Source: Fluviicola sp. (GTDB lineage Bacteria > Bacteroidota > Bacteroidia > Flavobacteriales_D > Crocinitomicaceae). Taken from it: a stretch of DNA of 64,000 nucleotides. How positions within the stretch are numbered: position 1 is the first letter of the stretch; each line of letters starts with the position of its first letter. Below are positions 42,488 through 50,703 of this stretch, piece by piece. The notes beneath the pieces are model-generated. The model saw nothing but the letters and a program-made list of their open reading frames with translations, was not told the origin of the DNA and searched no databases. The DNA lies in assembly GCF_029266855.1 (NCBI RefSeq), contig NZ_JAQSWB010000002.1, forward strand, positions 434,001 to 498,000. Reading direction: 5' to 3'. A program made the translations under genes and the position numbers.

Positions 42488-42913
42488 ATGGACGTACAAG
42501 AACAGATCAAAGAGTATATTGCCAGCCAACCTGAAGCAAAGCGTGCTGATATGGAAGAACTGCATCGAATTATTCTGGGAATAATGCCGGGATGTAAAAC
42601 CTGGTTCCTGGATGGGAAGAACAGTGAAAATAAAACGGTTTCCAATCCAAATATCGGATATGGAGTGCAAACCATGAAATACGCCGATGGAAAAACCAGG
42701 GAGTTTTATCAAATCGGTATGAGCGCGAACACAACGGGGATTTCTGCCTATATTCTTGGTATTGAGGATAAGAAATACTTGGCTGAAACCTATGGAAAAG
42801 ATCTCGGTAAAGCGAGTGTAAGTGGATATTGCATTAAGTTCAAAGCGCTGAAAGATATAAATATTGAGGTACTTGAGGCTGCCATACGATATGGGATTAC
42901 TCAATCACGGTAG
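42488..42913 (+). CDS. DUF1801 family protein
   Basis: 141 residues, cytoplasmic. The pattern IKEYIASQPEAKRADMEELH, PGCKTWFLDGKNSEN and VQTMKYADGKTREFYQIG fits DUF1801 (YdhG-like), a small alpha/beta family of unknown function. The gene starts with ATG 42488, 58 bp after the TonB receptor, but belongs to no clear operon. Confidence 0.8.
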   Translation: MDVQEQIKEYIASQPEAKRADMEELHRIILGIMPGCKTWFLDGKNSENKTVSNPNIGYGVQTMKYADGKTREFYQIGMSANTTGISAYILGIEDKKYLAETYGKDLGKASVSGYCIKFKALKDINIEVLEAAIRYGITQSR

Positions 42914-42977
42914 CCTGGAAGAAAAAAGCTGGATCAGAACAGTAACCGTAAGCTAACATAGGCATTATCATAAAGCG

Positions 42978-43781
42978 ATGACTAAATTCTTTCTATTTCC
43001 ATTTTTGCTGCTCCCTCTGTTTTCGGTTGCGCAGGGTATCAGTCAAATTGAACAAGCACTTCATGGAACGTGGCACTTACAACACACAACAGAAGGCTCT
43101 ATTCCCGATAGTTTGTATTCGCAACTTAAATCCGAGGGCGTCCAGTTTATGGTTTTTGATGAAGAGGAAGAAGCATTTATCAAGTTTTCATTCCTGAGAG
43201 AAACGGAAGATTATAGTGATACATACAAAGGTAACTACCGGGTATACCGCGATCAGAAAAGTCATGCTATCCGGATTAAACTGAAAGGACCATTCGCAGG
43301 TTGTGAGCAGCGATACATCGAGATTGTTTCAATAAGCGACACCACGCTCACCATTCGATCTTGTATCAATCCCATAGATCTGGTGTTTGTGAAAAGTCCA
43401 TTGCCCAAGGATCAAATTGTACAAACCAAAGCAACACTTCAGGGTAAATGGAACCATGTTAAAACAGAGCATAGTTGCACTATTGAAGATTCGGTAAAAA
43501 GAATTTCCAATCGCTATGATCACGTAGAATCTCTTCAATTTTACCAGGATTCAGTACGGATTTTATTCAGCAAAAATCAGCAAGTGATCAGTTCTGAATA
43601 TTATATTCATCATGACCTTCGATTTGACTTATTAAGTTTGGAGATTCCAATTTTGTCGAGTCATAAATGTGATGCACCATCTTTTGTTGAGTTAACGAAC
43701 GATCGAATGGTTCTGTTTTTGTGTGATTGTGATTTTTCCAGGGTGATCTACGAGAAACAATTCGAAGTGAAGGAAGAATAG
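42978..43781 (+). CDS. secreted hypothetical protein with two lipocalin-like halves
   Basis: 267 residues with a signal peptide (FPFLLLPLFSVAQG). Two internally similar halves: LHGTWHLQHTTEG (~28-40) and LQGKWNHVKTEHS (~157-169), each followed by strands, reminiscent of lipocalin-like domains of Bacteroidota. Acidic and Cys-poor; cysteines occur in GCEQRYIE, RSCINP and HKCDAP. No binding partner can be named. It stands alone; no terminator was found. Confidence 0.6.
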   Translation: MTKFFLFPFLLLPLFSVAQGISQIEQALHGTWHLQHTTEGSIPDSLYSQLKSEGVQFMVFDEEEEAFIKFSFLRETEDYSDTYKGNYRVYRDQKSHAIRIKLKGPFAGCEQRYIEIVSISDTTLTIRSCINPIDLVFVKSPLPKDQIVQTKATLQGKWNHVKTEHSCTIEDSVKRISNRYDHVESLQFYQDSVRILFSKNQQVISSEYYIHHDLRFDLLSLEIPILSSHKCDAPSFVELTNDRMVLFLCDCDFSRVIYEKQFEVKEE

Positions 43782-43913
43782 TTGTTAAGCAATCGTTTGT
43801 AAATCAGGTTTTATGGCGCAAATTATTTACTGATTTCCTGTGTAATAAAGAACTGCAGAATCAATTGGTTTGGTTTATCCTGAGTTGTTTTTGGTTTCTG
43901 AAAAAAGGCGCTT

Positions 43914-43921
43914 CCCCCCCC
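43914..43921. repeat. C8 homopolymer upstream of a T9SS gene
   Basis: Eight consecutive C in an AT-rich region, ~43 bp before a near-consensus -7 box TATCTTTAG (43964-43972) and 68 bp before the ATG of the beta-helix protein. Such tracts can vary in length by slippage. Confidence 0.6.
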
Positions 43922-43988
43922 AAATCCAAGCGGGCTGCTTCTTGGTAGAACAAAAAAATCTGTTATCTTTAGACAAACCGGATATACT

Positions 43989-45509
43989 ATGAAATTAAAA
44001 TGCACCATGACCCTTGCAGCTATTCTGCTGATAACAAACTATTGTTCCGCTACCGAATGGTATGTAGGAGCTACAAGAACATATACTTTGCCCAGCCAGG
44101 TGAGAAACCTTGTAGCTGATAATGATACCGTTTATCTTGACGGCGGGATCTATTTAAATGATGCTACAAAATGGACCAAAAAGAATCTGAAGTTTATTGG
44201 GCTGGGAACCGGCAGCAACAGAAGTATTCTTCAATTTTCAGGTGATATCGCTAACGGAAAAGGCATCTTTGTTTTTGAATCACCCGGAACAACGGATAAT
44301 CCATACCTTGAAAACATTGTTTTTGACGGAGCCCGGGTTTCGGATGCCAACGGCGGAAACGGTGCAGGAATCCGATTCCAGGCAAACAATATCACCATCA
44401 AGAATTGCCGTTTTGTAAATTGCCAGAACGGAATCCTGGAAGGAAACGGAAGCGTTACTACCAGCAATGTGATTATTCTCGATTCTGAATTTGAAAACAA
44501 TGGTTACCAATTACCGAATGATCCCACTCATTCGGGATATGAACACCATATTTACATCGGTGCCAGTACAGATACACTATTGGTACAAAATTGTTATTTC
44601 CACCATCCCCGCGGACAGGCGAATTCAATAAAGACGCGGGCTCAAAGAAGCTATATTCTGTATAATTTAATTGATGAGGAAGCAACGGGTTACGGAAGCT
44701 GGGAGCTGAATATAGCCCAGGGAGGAATGAATGTGATTATTGGAAATGTGTTCATTCAGGGTACTTCCGGTGCCAATCACGGAATTATTGGATACGACGC
44801 GGCTACTAATCCGCTGGAAGATTTTTATTTCGTGAACAATACGGTGATTAATCAATATCCGGGCAACATCAAGTATTTCAATACCGTTCCATCTTCAGGA
44901 ATAAATACGTTCAAAATCTATAACAACATTTTTGCCTCGGTTCCGGGTGCCAGTAATACCTTATTCAGCACCAATACACCGGCTGCCCTGGATTCTGCTG
45001 GGAATGTGTTGTCGTTGAACTATTCAACTTTCGGCTTTGCTGACATCAGCTCAAATGATTATTCACTTACTGCAGTTGCATCAGCTGCAATTGATCAGGG
45101 TGTAAATGCGGGTGCTACTTCATTGGCTTATTCATTACTTCCGGCTTATATGTATCAGTCAAACACATCAGCTTTAATGTCCAGAATCACTTCAGGAAGT
45201 GCAATTGATATCGGCGCATATGAATATGCAGGCTTCGCATCAATTGATCCGGAATTTCTATTGGAAGACTTGATCGTATATCCCAATCCTTCTTCGGGCT
45301 TGGTGTATATAAATCTTCAAATGCCTGAGGATAAGCAAACAGGAACAATTGAGGTGTACAACACTCTTGGAGCACTCGTGTTTTCAGATTTAAACACGCA
45401 GTGGACGGAAACTTACCTGCTGGATTTATCGTCATCGCCTGAAGGTGTTTACCTGCTTAAGATCAATAGCGGGGAGACAGTTACTGAGAAAAAGATTGTG
45501 ATCCGGTAA
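43989..45509 (+). CDS. T9SS-secreted right-handed beta-helix protein
   Basis: 506 residues. Signal peptide (ILLITNYCSA), then a parallel beta-helix: repeated NITIKNCRFVNCQNGI, NVIILDSEFENNGY, LLVQNCYFHHPRGQ and NVIIGNVFIQG rungs as in pectate lyase/polysaccharide lyase-like proteins. The C-terminal ~80 residues (LIVYPNPSSGLVYINL ... KKIVIR) are a T9SS sorting domain. It may bind or degrade polysaccharide; catalytic residues were not identified. A C8 tract lies upstream. Confidence 0.85.
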   Translation: MKLKCTMTLAAILLITNYCSATEWYVGATRTYTLPSQVRNLVADNDTVYLDGGIYLNDATKWTKKNLKFIGLGTGSNRSILQFSGDIANGKGIFVFESPGTTDNPYLENIVFDGARVSDANGGNGAGIRFQANNITIKNCRFVNCQNGILEGNGSVTTSNVIILDSEFENNGYQLPNDPTHSGYEHHIYIGASTDTLLVQNCYFHHPRGQANSIKTRAQRSYILYNLIDEEATGYGSWELNIAQGGMNVIIGNVFIQGTSGANHGIIGYDAATNPLEDFYFVNNTVINQYPGNIKYFNTVPSSGINTFKIYNNIFASVPGASNTLFSTNTPAALDSAGNVLSLNYSTFGFADISSNDYSLTAVASAAIDQGVNAGATSLAYSLLPAYMYQSNTSALMSRITSGSAIDIGAYEYAGFASIDPEFLLEDLIVYPNPSSGLVYINLQMPEDKQTGTIEVYNTLGALVFSDLNTQWTETYLLDLSSSPEGVYLLKINSGETVTEKKIVIR

Positions 45510-45556
45510 ACTTCTTTTTGATTCGCTGAAATTGAGTCATTGTAAGGACTAAACTT

Positions 45557-45564
45557 TAACTTTG
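45557..45564 (+). promoter_or_regulatory. -7 box TAACTTTG of the AraC gene
   Basis: TAnnTTTG match 19 bp before the ATG at 45584. Confidence 0.6.
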
Positions 45565-45583
45565 AATTCAAGTCTAACAGATA

Positions 45584-46432
45584 ATGGAAATTCCGGTAAG
45601 ACAGATTTCAGATACGGATCGGATTGAACTGTTCAATATTAGAACAATTGAAGCTTTATTGGATGGGAAATCCATAAATCATGATCTGCACAGACATACT
45701 TATTTTTTCATACTTGCTATCCGGAACGGTTCGGGAAAACACGAAATTGATTTTATAGATTATCCGGTTGGTGATCATATGATTTTCATACTTCGCCCCG
45801 GGCAGGTTCATCAGTTAAACCTGGATAAAAACTCCCGGGGATTTTTAATGGAATTCAATTCGGAATTTTACTTCCAAACCGATACTGCAAGCAAACAACG
45901 TTTCGGGAAAGCGACTTCCAAAAGTTTTTGCTCCTTGGCGCAACTCCGATTTGACCGGCTTTATGATATCCTGGCTGCTATTCATACCGAATATATCCAT
46001 AAACAAGCAGGGTATTCTGATGTGATCAGGGCAAACATGGACATTTTTTTTATTGAATACCTGCGGGAAAGTAAGTCGCCTGATCAAAGACGGATTACCT
46101 CATTCTCATATGAACAGGAACGTTTTGAGGCGTTTCAGGAATTGCTGGAAACCAATGTTGTAAGCCATATACCGGTGATCCGGTATGCTGAGATGCTGGG
46201 CCTTTCGGTATATCAACTCAACCGGATTGCGAAAAACGTAGCAGGAAAAACGGTTTCCGAATTGATTAACGACCAACTCATTTTGGAATCTAAAAGATCT
46301 CTTTTAGCAACCTTGAGTCAGGTAAAGGATATCGCTTACTCTTTGGGTTTTGAGGATGTCTCTTACTTTATCCGGTTCTTCAAAAAACATACGGGGTCTT
46401 CTCCCGAAGCGTTTAGAAATCATTTTAAATAA
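45584..46432 (+). CDS. AraC-family transcriptional regulator with cupin-like sensor
   Basis: 282 residues. The N-terminal ~120 residues form a cupin-like effector domain: HDLHRHTYFFILAIRNGSGK and GDHMIFILRPGQVHQLNL. The C-terminal ~100 residues are the two-helix-turn-helix AraC DNA-binding domain: YAEMLGLSVYQLNRIAKNVA and VKDIAYSLGFEDVSYFIRFFKKHTGSSPEAFR. It precedes a small membrane protein and an SDR oxidoreductase on the same strand, a common local arrangement for regulators of such genes (inference). The effector is unknown. Confidence 0.9.
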   Translation: MEIPVRQISDTDRIELFNIRTIEALLDGKSINHDLHRHTYFFILAIRNGSGKHEIDFIDYPVGDHMIFILRPGQVHQLNLDKNSRGFLMEFNSEFYFQTDTASKQRFGKATSKSFCSLAQLRFDRLYDILAAIHTEYIHKQAGYSDVIRANMDIFFIEYLRESKSPDQRRITSFSYEQERFEAFQELLETNVVSHIPVIRYAEMLGLSVYQLNRIAKNVAGKTVSELINDQLILESKRSLLATLSQVKDIAYSLGFEDVSYFIRFFKKHTGSSPEAFRNHFK

Positions 46433-46481
46433 ATCCTGTTAAAGTCAATAATTGTCCTGTACCCAGGACTTTTATCGCATG

Positions 46482-46489
46482 TACTTTTG
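46482..46489 (+). promoter_or_regulatory. -7 box TACTTTTG
   Basis: TAnnTTTG match 18 bp before the ATG at 46508, supporting that ATG rather than an upstream TTG (46487), which would start inside the box. Confidence 0.55.
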
Positions 46490-46507
46490 TCGGAAACTAA
46501 TTCATTC

Positions 46508-46759
46508 ATGAGTATGAAGACAAAAGCCCGATTAATGATGGCATTGAAAATTTGGATTGTCATTTATCCTTCCATTACATTTTTTCTGTTCCTTTTCTCA
46601 AAATCCTTATCCGGATTAGCGCTTTATGAGCGTACATTCTTATTGACAATTACCCTCGTTCCATGGACCGTATTTGTAGGTGTCCCATTAGTGGATATTC
46701 TTTTAAACTATGTTTTAAATAAGAGAAAAAAGCAAAGTGAAGATTCTGATCCCGAATAG
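46508..46759 (+). CDS. small two-helix membrane protein
   Basis: 83 residues with two predicted membrane helices (IWIVIYPSITFFLFLFS, and LTITLVPWTVFVGVPLVDIL) and a charged C-terminus (KRKKQSEDSDPE). It resembles the many small DUF2798-like Bacteroidota membrane proteins, without certainty. ATG 46508 is chosen because of the -7 box. The SDR gene follows after 41 bp, probably in the same operon. Confidence 0.7.
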   Translation: MSMKTKARLMMALKIWIVIYPSITFFLFLFSKSLSGLALYERTFLLTITLVPWTVFVGVPLVDILLNYVLNKRKKQSEDSDPE

Positions 46760-46800
46760 TTAAATTCTCACGCAAATATTAAACTTTAAATTAAATCAAT

Positions 46801-47397
46801 ATGAAAATCATTCTGGTAGGTGCCTCAGGTACTATGGGAAAACACTTGGTTAAAGCCTTTGAAAATGAGCATGAAATCATCAAAGCAGGTTCCAAAAGCG
46901 GAGATATCCTGGTGGATATTACATCAACCGAATCAATTGAAAATATGTTCAGGGAGGCAGGAGAATTCGATGCACTAATTTCTACTGCGGGTCCAACGCA
47001 TGTGGGATCCTGGAAAACACTTAATGATCAAACTTTCAGAAAAGGTGTTGAAGGAAAAATGATGGGACAAATCAATCTTGTCCTGATCGGTCAGCATTAC
47101 ATTAATTCAAAGGGATCGTTTACTTTAATTAGCGGAGCTCTTTCCCACGATCCCCAATTGAATTTTGCTAATGCTTCGGCTGCAAACGGCGCTATAGAAG
47201 GCTTTGTAAGGGCAGCAGCAATAGAGCTTGAAAATGGTATACGGATTAATGCGGTCAGTCCGACAGTTATTGAAAATTCCCGACAATATTTTCCTTATTT
47301 TCCGGGAGATATTCCGGTAACAATGAAACAATTGGAATACGGATTTCGGAAAAGTGTTTTCGGAGCAAATACAGGACAGATTATCAAACCGTATTAA
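46801..47397 (+). CDS. atypical short-chain dehydrogenase/reductase (SDR)
   Basis: 198 residues, short for an SDR. The N-terminal GASGTMGKHLVKAF is the Rossmann NAD(P) loop; DALISTAGPTHVG, GSFTLISGALS (catalytic Ser position) and RAAAIELENGIRINAVSPTV are family features. The Tyr-x3-Lys pair is missing: the corresponding stretch reads NFANASAANGAIEGF. It belongs to the subgroup in which the active site is altered, so catalysis should not be assumed. Cytoplasmic. It follows the AraC regulator and the small membrane protein and probably is their target gene. Confidence 0.75.
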   Translation: MKIILVGASGTMGKHLVKAFENEHEIIKAGSKSGDILVDITSTESIENMFREAGEFDALISTAGPTHVGSWKTLNDQTFRKGVEGKMMGQINLVLIGQHYINSKGSFTLISGALSHDPQLNFANASAANGAIEGFVRAAAIELENGIRINAVSPTVIENSRQYFPYFPGDIPVTMKQLEYGFRKSVFGANTGQIIKPY

Positions 47398-47404
47398 TCC
47401 TGAA

Positions 47405-50400
47405 TTATTTGGCAGGCAAAACCATTAATTTACGGGTAAACAGTTCCGAGGATGTTTGCAGAATAACGGAATACATCCCCGCTGTCAGTTTATTCTCCAG
47501 GTCCAATAAATATTCATCCTTATTTCCGGGATAAATGGTTTTTGAATAGATCGTTTTACCCGACAAATCCGTAATGAATAAGACGCTTTCGTTTTTCGGT
47601 AAATCCCTGAGATGAAAATGTAACTGATTATCACTAACAGATAATGGATTCGGATAAATTGAAAAAGCGTAACCATCGGGAAGATCCATGTTTACGGCCT
47701 CCATACCGAGGTAAACAAATTTACCATCAGTATCGGTTTGTTTGAGTCTGTAATAAGAAACTCCGTTCCAGGGATCGAAATCGTGAAGCGTATAATTTTG
47801 CACCGATTGATTGTTTTCACCTGCCTGAACAATGCCCACTTCCTCGAAAGAAGTACCGTCATTGCTTTTTTCAACTGTGAAATAATCGTTGTCGTTTTCT
47901 GTTTGAGTTACCCAATTAACATCTACTTTCCTTCCATTGATCAGAACGTTAAAGCTGAGTAATTCTACGGGCAAAGAATTTGCTGCCTGGGTTGAAGCCA
48001 ATGTAAAAGGACTGAAACTGCTTACGGCTGCACCGCTAATAATGGTCCCGGCAGCAGCAGACCCGGTTGTTCCTCCGTTTCCTTCGTCAGTCCAGGAACT
48101 TCCATTCCACCTGGAAACACGCAATGATGAAACATCGGTAATATAGGATGCCCCGCAATCAGGTGTGTTCCAGCTCAAAGTTACACTTACATTCGATGTT
48201 CCGTTGGTACGGTCAAGAATCCAGTATTCACAAGAACTCAAAGTGGCGAATGAAGGATCATACGTTGTGTAATCACCATACGACTGGCCTGCTTTGAAAT
48301 ACTGTGCAGTAAAATGGTCCGTTGCATTTCCGGGAGCGGAAATTGAAATACCCCTGTATATCCCGCTATTTCCAACAGGAAAGGTAAAGGCGCTATTCCC
48401 TGTTTTTCTTACCGGACCGTTTACGTGACTCGCATTGCCAAAACCTGAAGCAGTACTTCCTGATATGAAATTCAGATAATTGCTTGCTGTAGAATTGATG
48501 ATCCCACTTGTGAATGTTGCTGTCAAGCCGATATTCAAAGGCGCATTCAGTGTAAGTGTACCTGCAGATTTATTCATTACAAAACGCTGGATCAATGGAG
48601 TTGAGCTGGCGGATGTTAGCGATTGATTGCTTCCCCCGGTAAATTCAACAATTCCCGCTCCACTTCCGAATGTGATGCTTGTAGCACTATTTATAACGAT
48701 GTCACTTGAAAAATAACTGGTCGAATTGTATGCAGGAGACATCGCACCGGAAGAGGATTGAACAAATGTAATCGCCGCATTATAGGTGTCACCTGTTGTA
48801 TTTCCCAGTCGCCATTCTGCAGTACTGCTGTTTGTGAGGTTGGTTGTTCCATTGAATATATTCGATCCGTTTGAAAGCGTTGCGGTATTTCCATTTTTGA
48901 CCATGTCTGCGGTTCCGTTATAGGTGCAACCATTCAAATAAATTTGCGGGGCAGTAAAATTCACATTTCCATTAAAGACACAGGAAGGTCCGATCCGCAG
49001 GATTCCTGTTCCGGTAAACGTCAGGTTTTGGGCAGTTCCACCAACGGTTGTTCCCTGTGTGAATCTTCTGATTTCAAGTGCTCCGCCTGAAAACCCGGTG
49101 CCACCGACACTGATTGTTTTTCCTTCGGCCATGCTGGAAGCTCCCGGTGCATTCCATCCGATGGTAACTCCCACTCCTGCGGTTGAGTTCACAATAATAT
49201 TCCCGTTAAACCGTGTTCCTGCTGAAATATCAGATAATCCGACCGAAGATGATCCGGTATTAATAAGGGTGAGGTCTGTATTAAAAGTGTCGGCAACCGT
49301 CGCTGCCGTTACAAAATATCCGGTCCCGGAATTGACAAGCGTTGTTGCCCCATTGAATATGTTTCCACCGGTTCCGGAATTATTGGTTGCACCTTTCTTT
49401 TCCAGGTAAGCTGTCCGGTTGTAGGTACAGTCATTCAAATAAATTTGAGGAGTACGGAAATCCACATCGCCATTGAAAGTTGAAAGGGGGCCCAGATACA
49501 GGATTCCGGTACCGGTAAAAATCAAACTTTGCGGGGTAGTTCCAAGTTGGGTGAAGCACTTCAACAGAAGCCTTCCTGCTGAAAACCCGGTGCTACCTAC
49601 CGTAATTGTTTTCCCACTGGCTAATGTGGATGATATGGCGGTTCCGGGTCCGTTCCCAAAGGTAATTCCGGCACTAGCGGTACCATTGGTGGAGTTGATA
49701 ATGATGTTTCCGTTATATTGGTTTCCAATTGAATGATCGGACATGGCGATCCAGGCTGAACCGGTATTTGTCAGGGTTAAATCGGTATGAAAGATATCGG
49801 GTGTAATAAAAGCCGTTGCAAAAAAACCGCTTCCTGAGTTTGATAAGGTAGTAAGACCGTGAAATACGTTTCCTCCGTTACCCAGATTATTGGTTCCACC
49901 TGTCTTAGCCAATGAAGTTGTGCCATAAAAGGTACTGCCGTTTAAATAAATTTGCCCGGCAGAACAAGTTAAAACAGGGGCAAAGGAAGTGCTTGCTCCA
50001 AAGGTCGTTCCGCTGAAAGTAACGATCCCCGTAGTGCTTATAGCACAGCTTGCTGCAGTTCCCAGACTATTTGTAATGGTTCCGGAAGAAAAGGTCATGT
50101 TGGCAGTACTTGATACAGTCAGGTTGTTTCCATTCAGGTCGATAGTACCGCTATATCCGCTGCTTGTCATTCCGCCGATGGTTGGTGCAATATTAAGAAT
50201 ACAGTTACCGTTACTTCCGCCTGCACCATCGTAAATTGCAAAATCACCCGAGCCCGGAACAGAAGCTCCACCGGTTCCACCCGAAGTGGCTGACCAATTG
50301 GCAATATCATCCCAGTTTGCTGTTACTGTAGCTATCCAATAGCGATTGGCAGCTAATGTTCCCTTTGCGAAAAGGAAGAACAATCCGAATAGAAGAATGA

Positions 50401-50422
50401 GTTTTGTATTATTGATCCGCAT
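47405..50422 (-). CDS. very large T9SS-secreted repeat protein
   Basis: 1005 residues. Signal peptide to ~24, then ANRYWIATVTANWDDIANWS, the N-terminal module typical of adhesin-like Bacteroidota proteins. Most of the body consists of beta-helix-like repeats with motifs such as TFTGTGILYLGP, FNGDVDFRTPQIYLN, NSGTGYFVTA and GNIIVNSTAG; some ~250-bp DNA segments are so alike that the gene has clear internal repeats. Residues ~815-900 are a fibronectin-like LPVELLSFNVLINGRKVDVN module, and the last ~85 (FSIYPNPLSVSDNQLHF ... KLMVLP) a T9SS sorting domain. Surface adhesin is the best guess. Confidence 0.85.
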   Translation of the reverse strand: MRINNTKLILLFGLFFLFAKGTLAANRYWIATVTANWDDIANWSATSGGTGGASVPGSGDFAIYDGAGGSNGNCILNIAPTIGGMTSSGYSGTIDLNGNNLTVSSTANMTFSSGTITNSLGTAASCAISTTGIVTFSGTTFGASTSFAPVLTCSAGQIYLNGSTFYGTTSLAKTGGTNNLGNGGNVFHGLTTLSNSGSGFFATAFITPDIFHTDLTLTNTGSAWIAMSDHSIGNQYNGNIIINSTNGTASAGITFGNGPGTAISSTLASGKTITVGSTGFSAGRLLLKCFTQLGTTPQSLIFTGTGILYLGPLSTFNGDVDFRTPQIYLNDCTYNRTAYLEKKGATNNSGTGGNIFNGATTLVNSGTGYFVTAATVADTFNTDLTLINTGSSSVGLSDISAGTRFNGNIIVNSTAGVGVTIGWNAPGASSMAEGKTISVGGTGFSGGALEIRRFTQGTTVGGTAQNLTFTGTGILRIGPSCVFNGNVNFTAPQIYLNGCTYNGTADMVKNGNTATLSNGSNIFNGTTNLTNSSTAEWRLGNTTGDTYNAAITFVQSSSGAMSPAYNSTSYFSSDIVINSATSITFGSGAGIVEFTGGSNQSLTSASSTPLIQRFVMNKSAGTLTLNAPLNIGLTATFTSGIINSTASNYLNFISGSTASGFGNASHVNGPVRKTGNSAFTFPVGNSGIYRGISISAPGNATDHFTAQYFKAGQSYGDYTTYDPSFATLSSCEYWILDRTNGTSNVSVTLSWNTPDCGASYITDVSSLRVSRWNGSSWTDEGNGGTTGSAAAGTIISGAAVSSFSPFTLASTQAANSLPVELLSFNVLINGRKVDVNWVTQTENDNDYFTVEKSNDGTSFEEVGIVQAGENNQSVQNYTLHDFDPWNGVSYYRLKQTDTDGKFVYLGMEAVNMDLPDGYAFSIYPNPLSVSDNQLHFHLRDLPKNESVLFITDLSGKTIYSKTIYPGNKDEYLLDLENKLTAGMYSVILQTSSELFTRKLMVLPAK

Positions 50423-50703
50423 AGTGATTATAATTAACAGGACGTTATTAACTTAACAAAAATACAGCTAAAAAACTACTCATTTCTATTATTTGGGGTT
50501 ATTTACCATTTGGATCGAAGGTCTAACTGATTATTTTCAACCTTCACGTCCTTTTATCCGATTCAATGCAGAATCCTAGTGAGCTTTTTAGTATTTGATA
50601 TGCTCTGAAACAGACCGTTTGCCGGATCCGTCACTTTTTCAACACCTGCTTTTTTTGTCAATGGCAACAGAACATACGATATTTGGCTTAACTAACATTT
50701 TAA

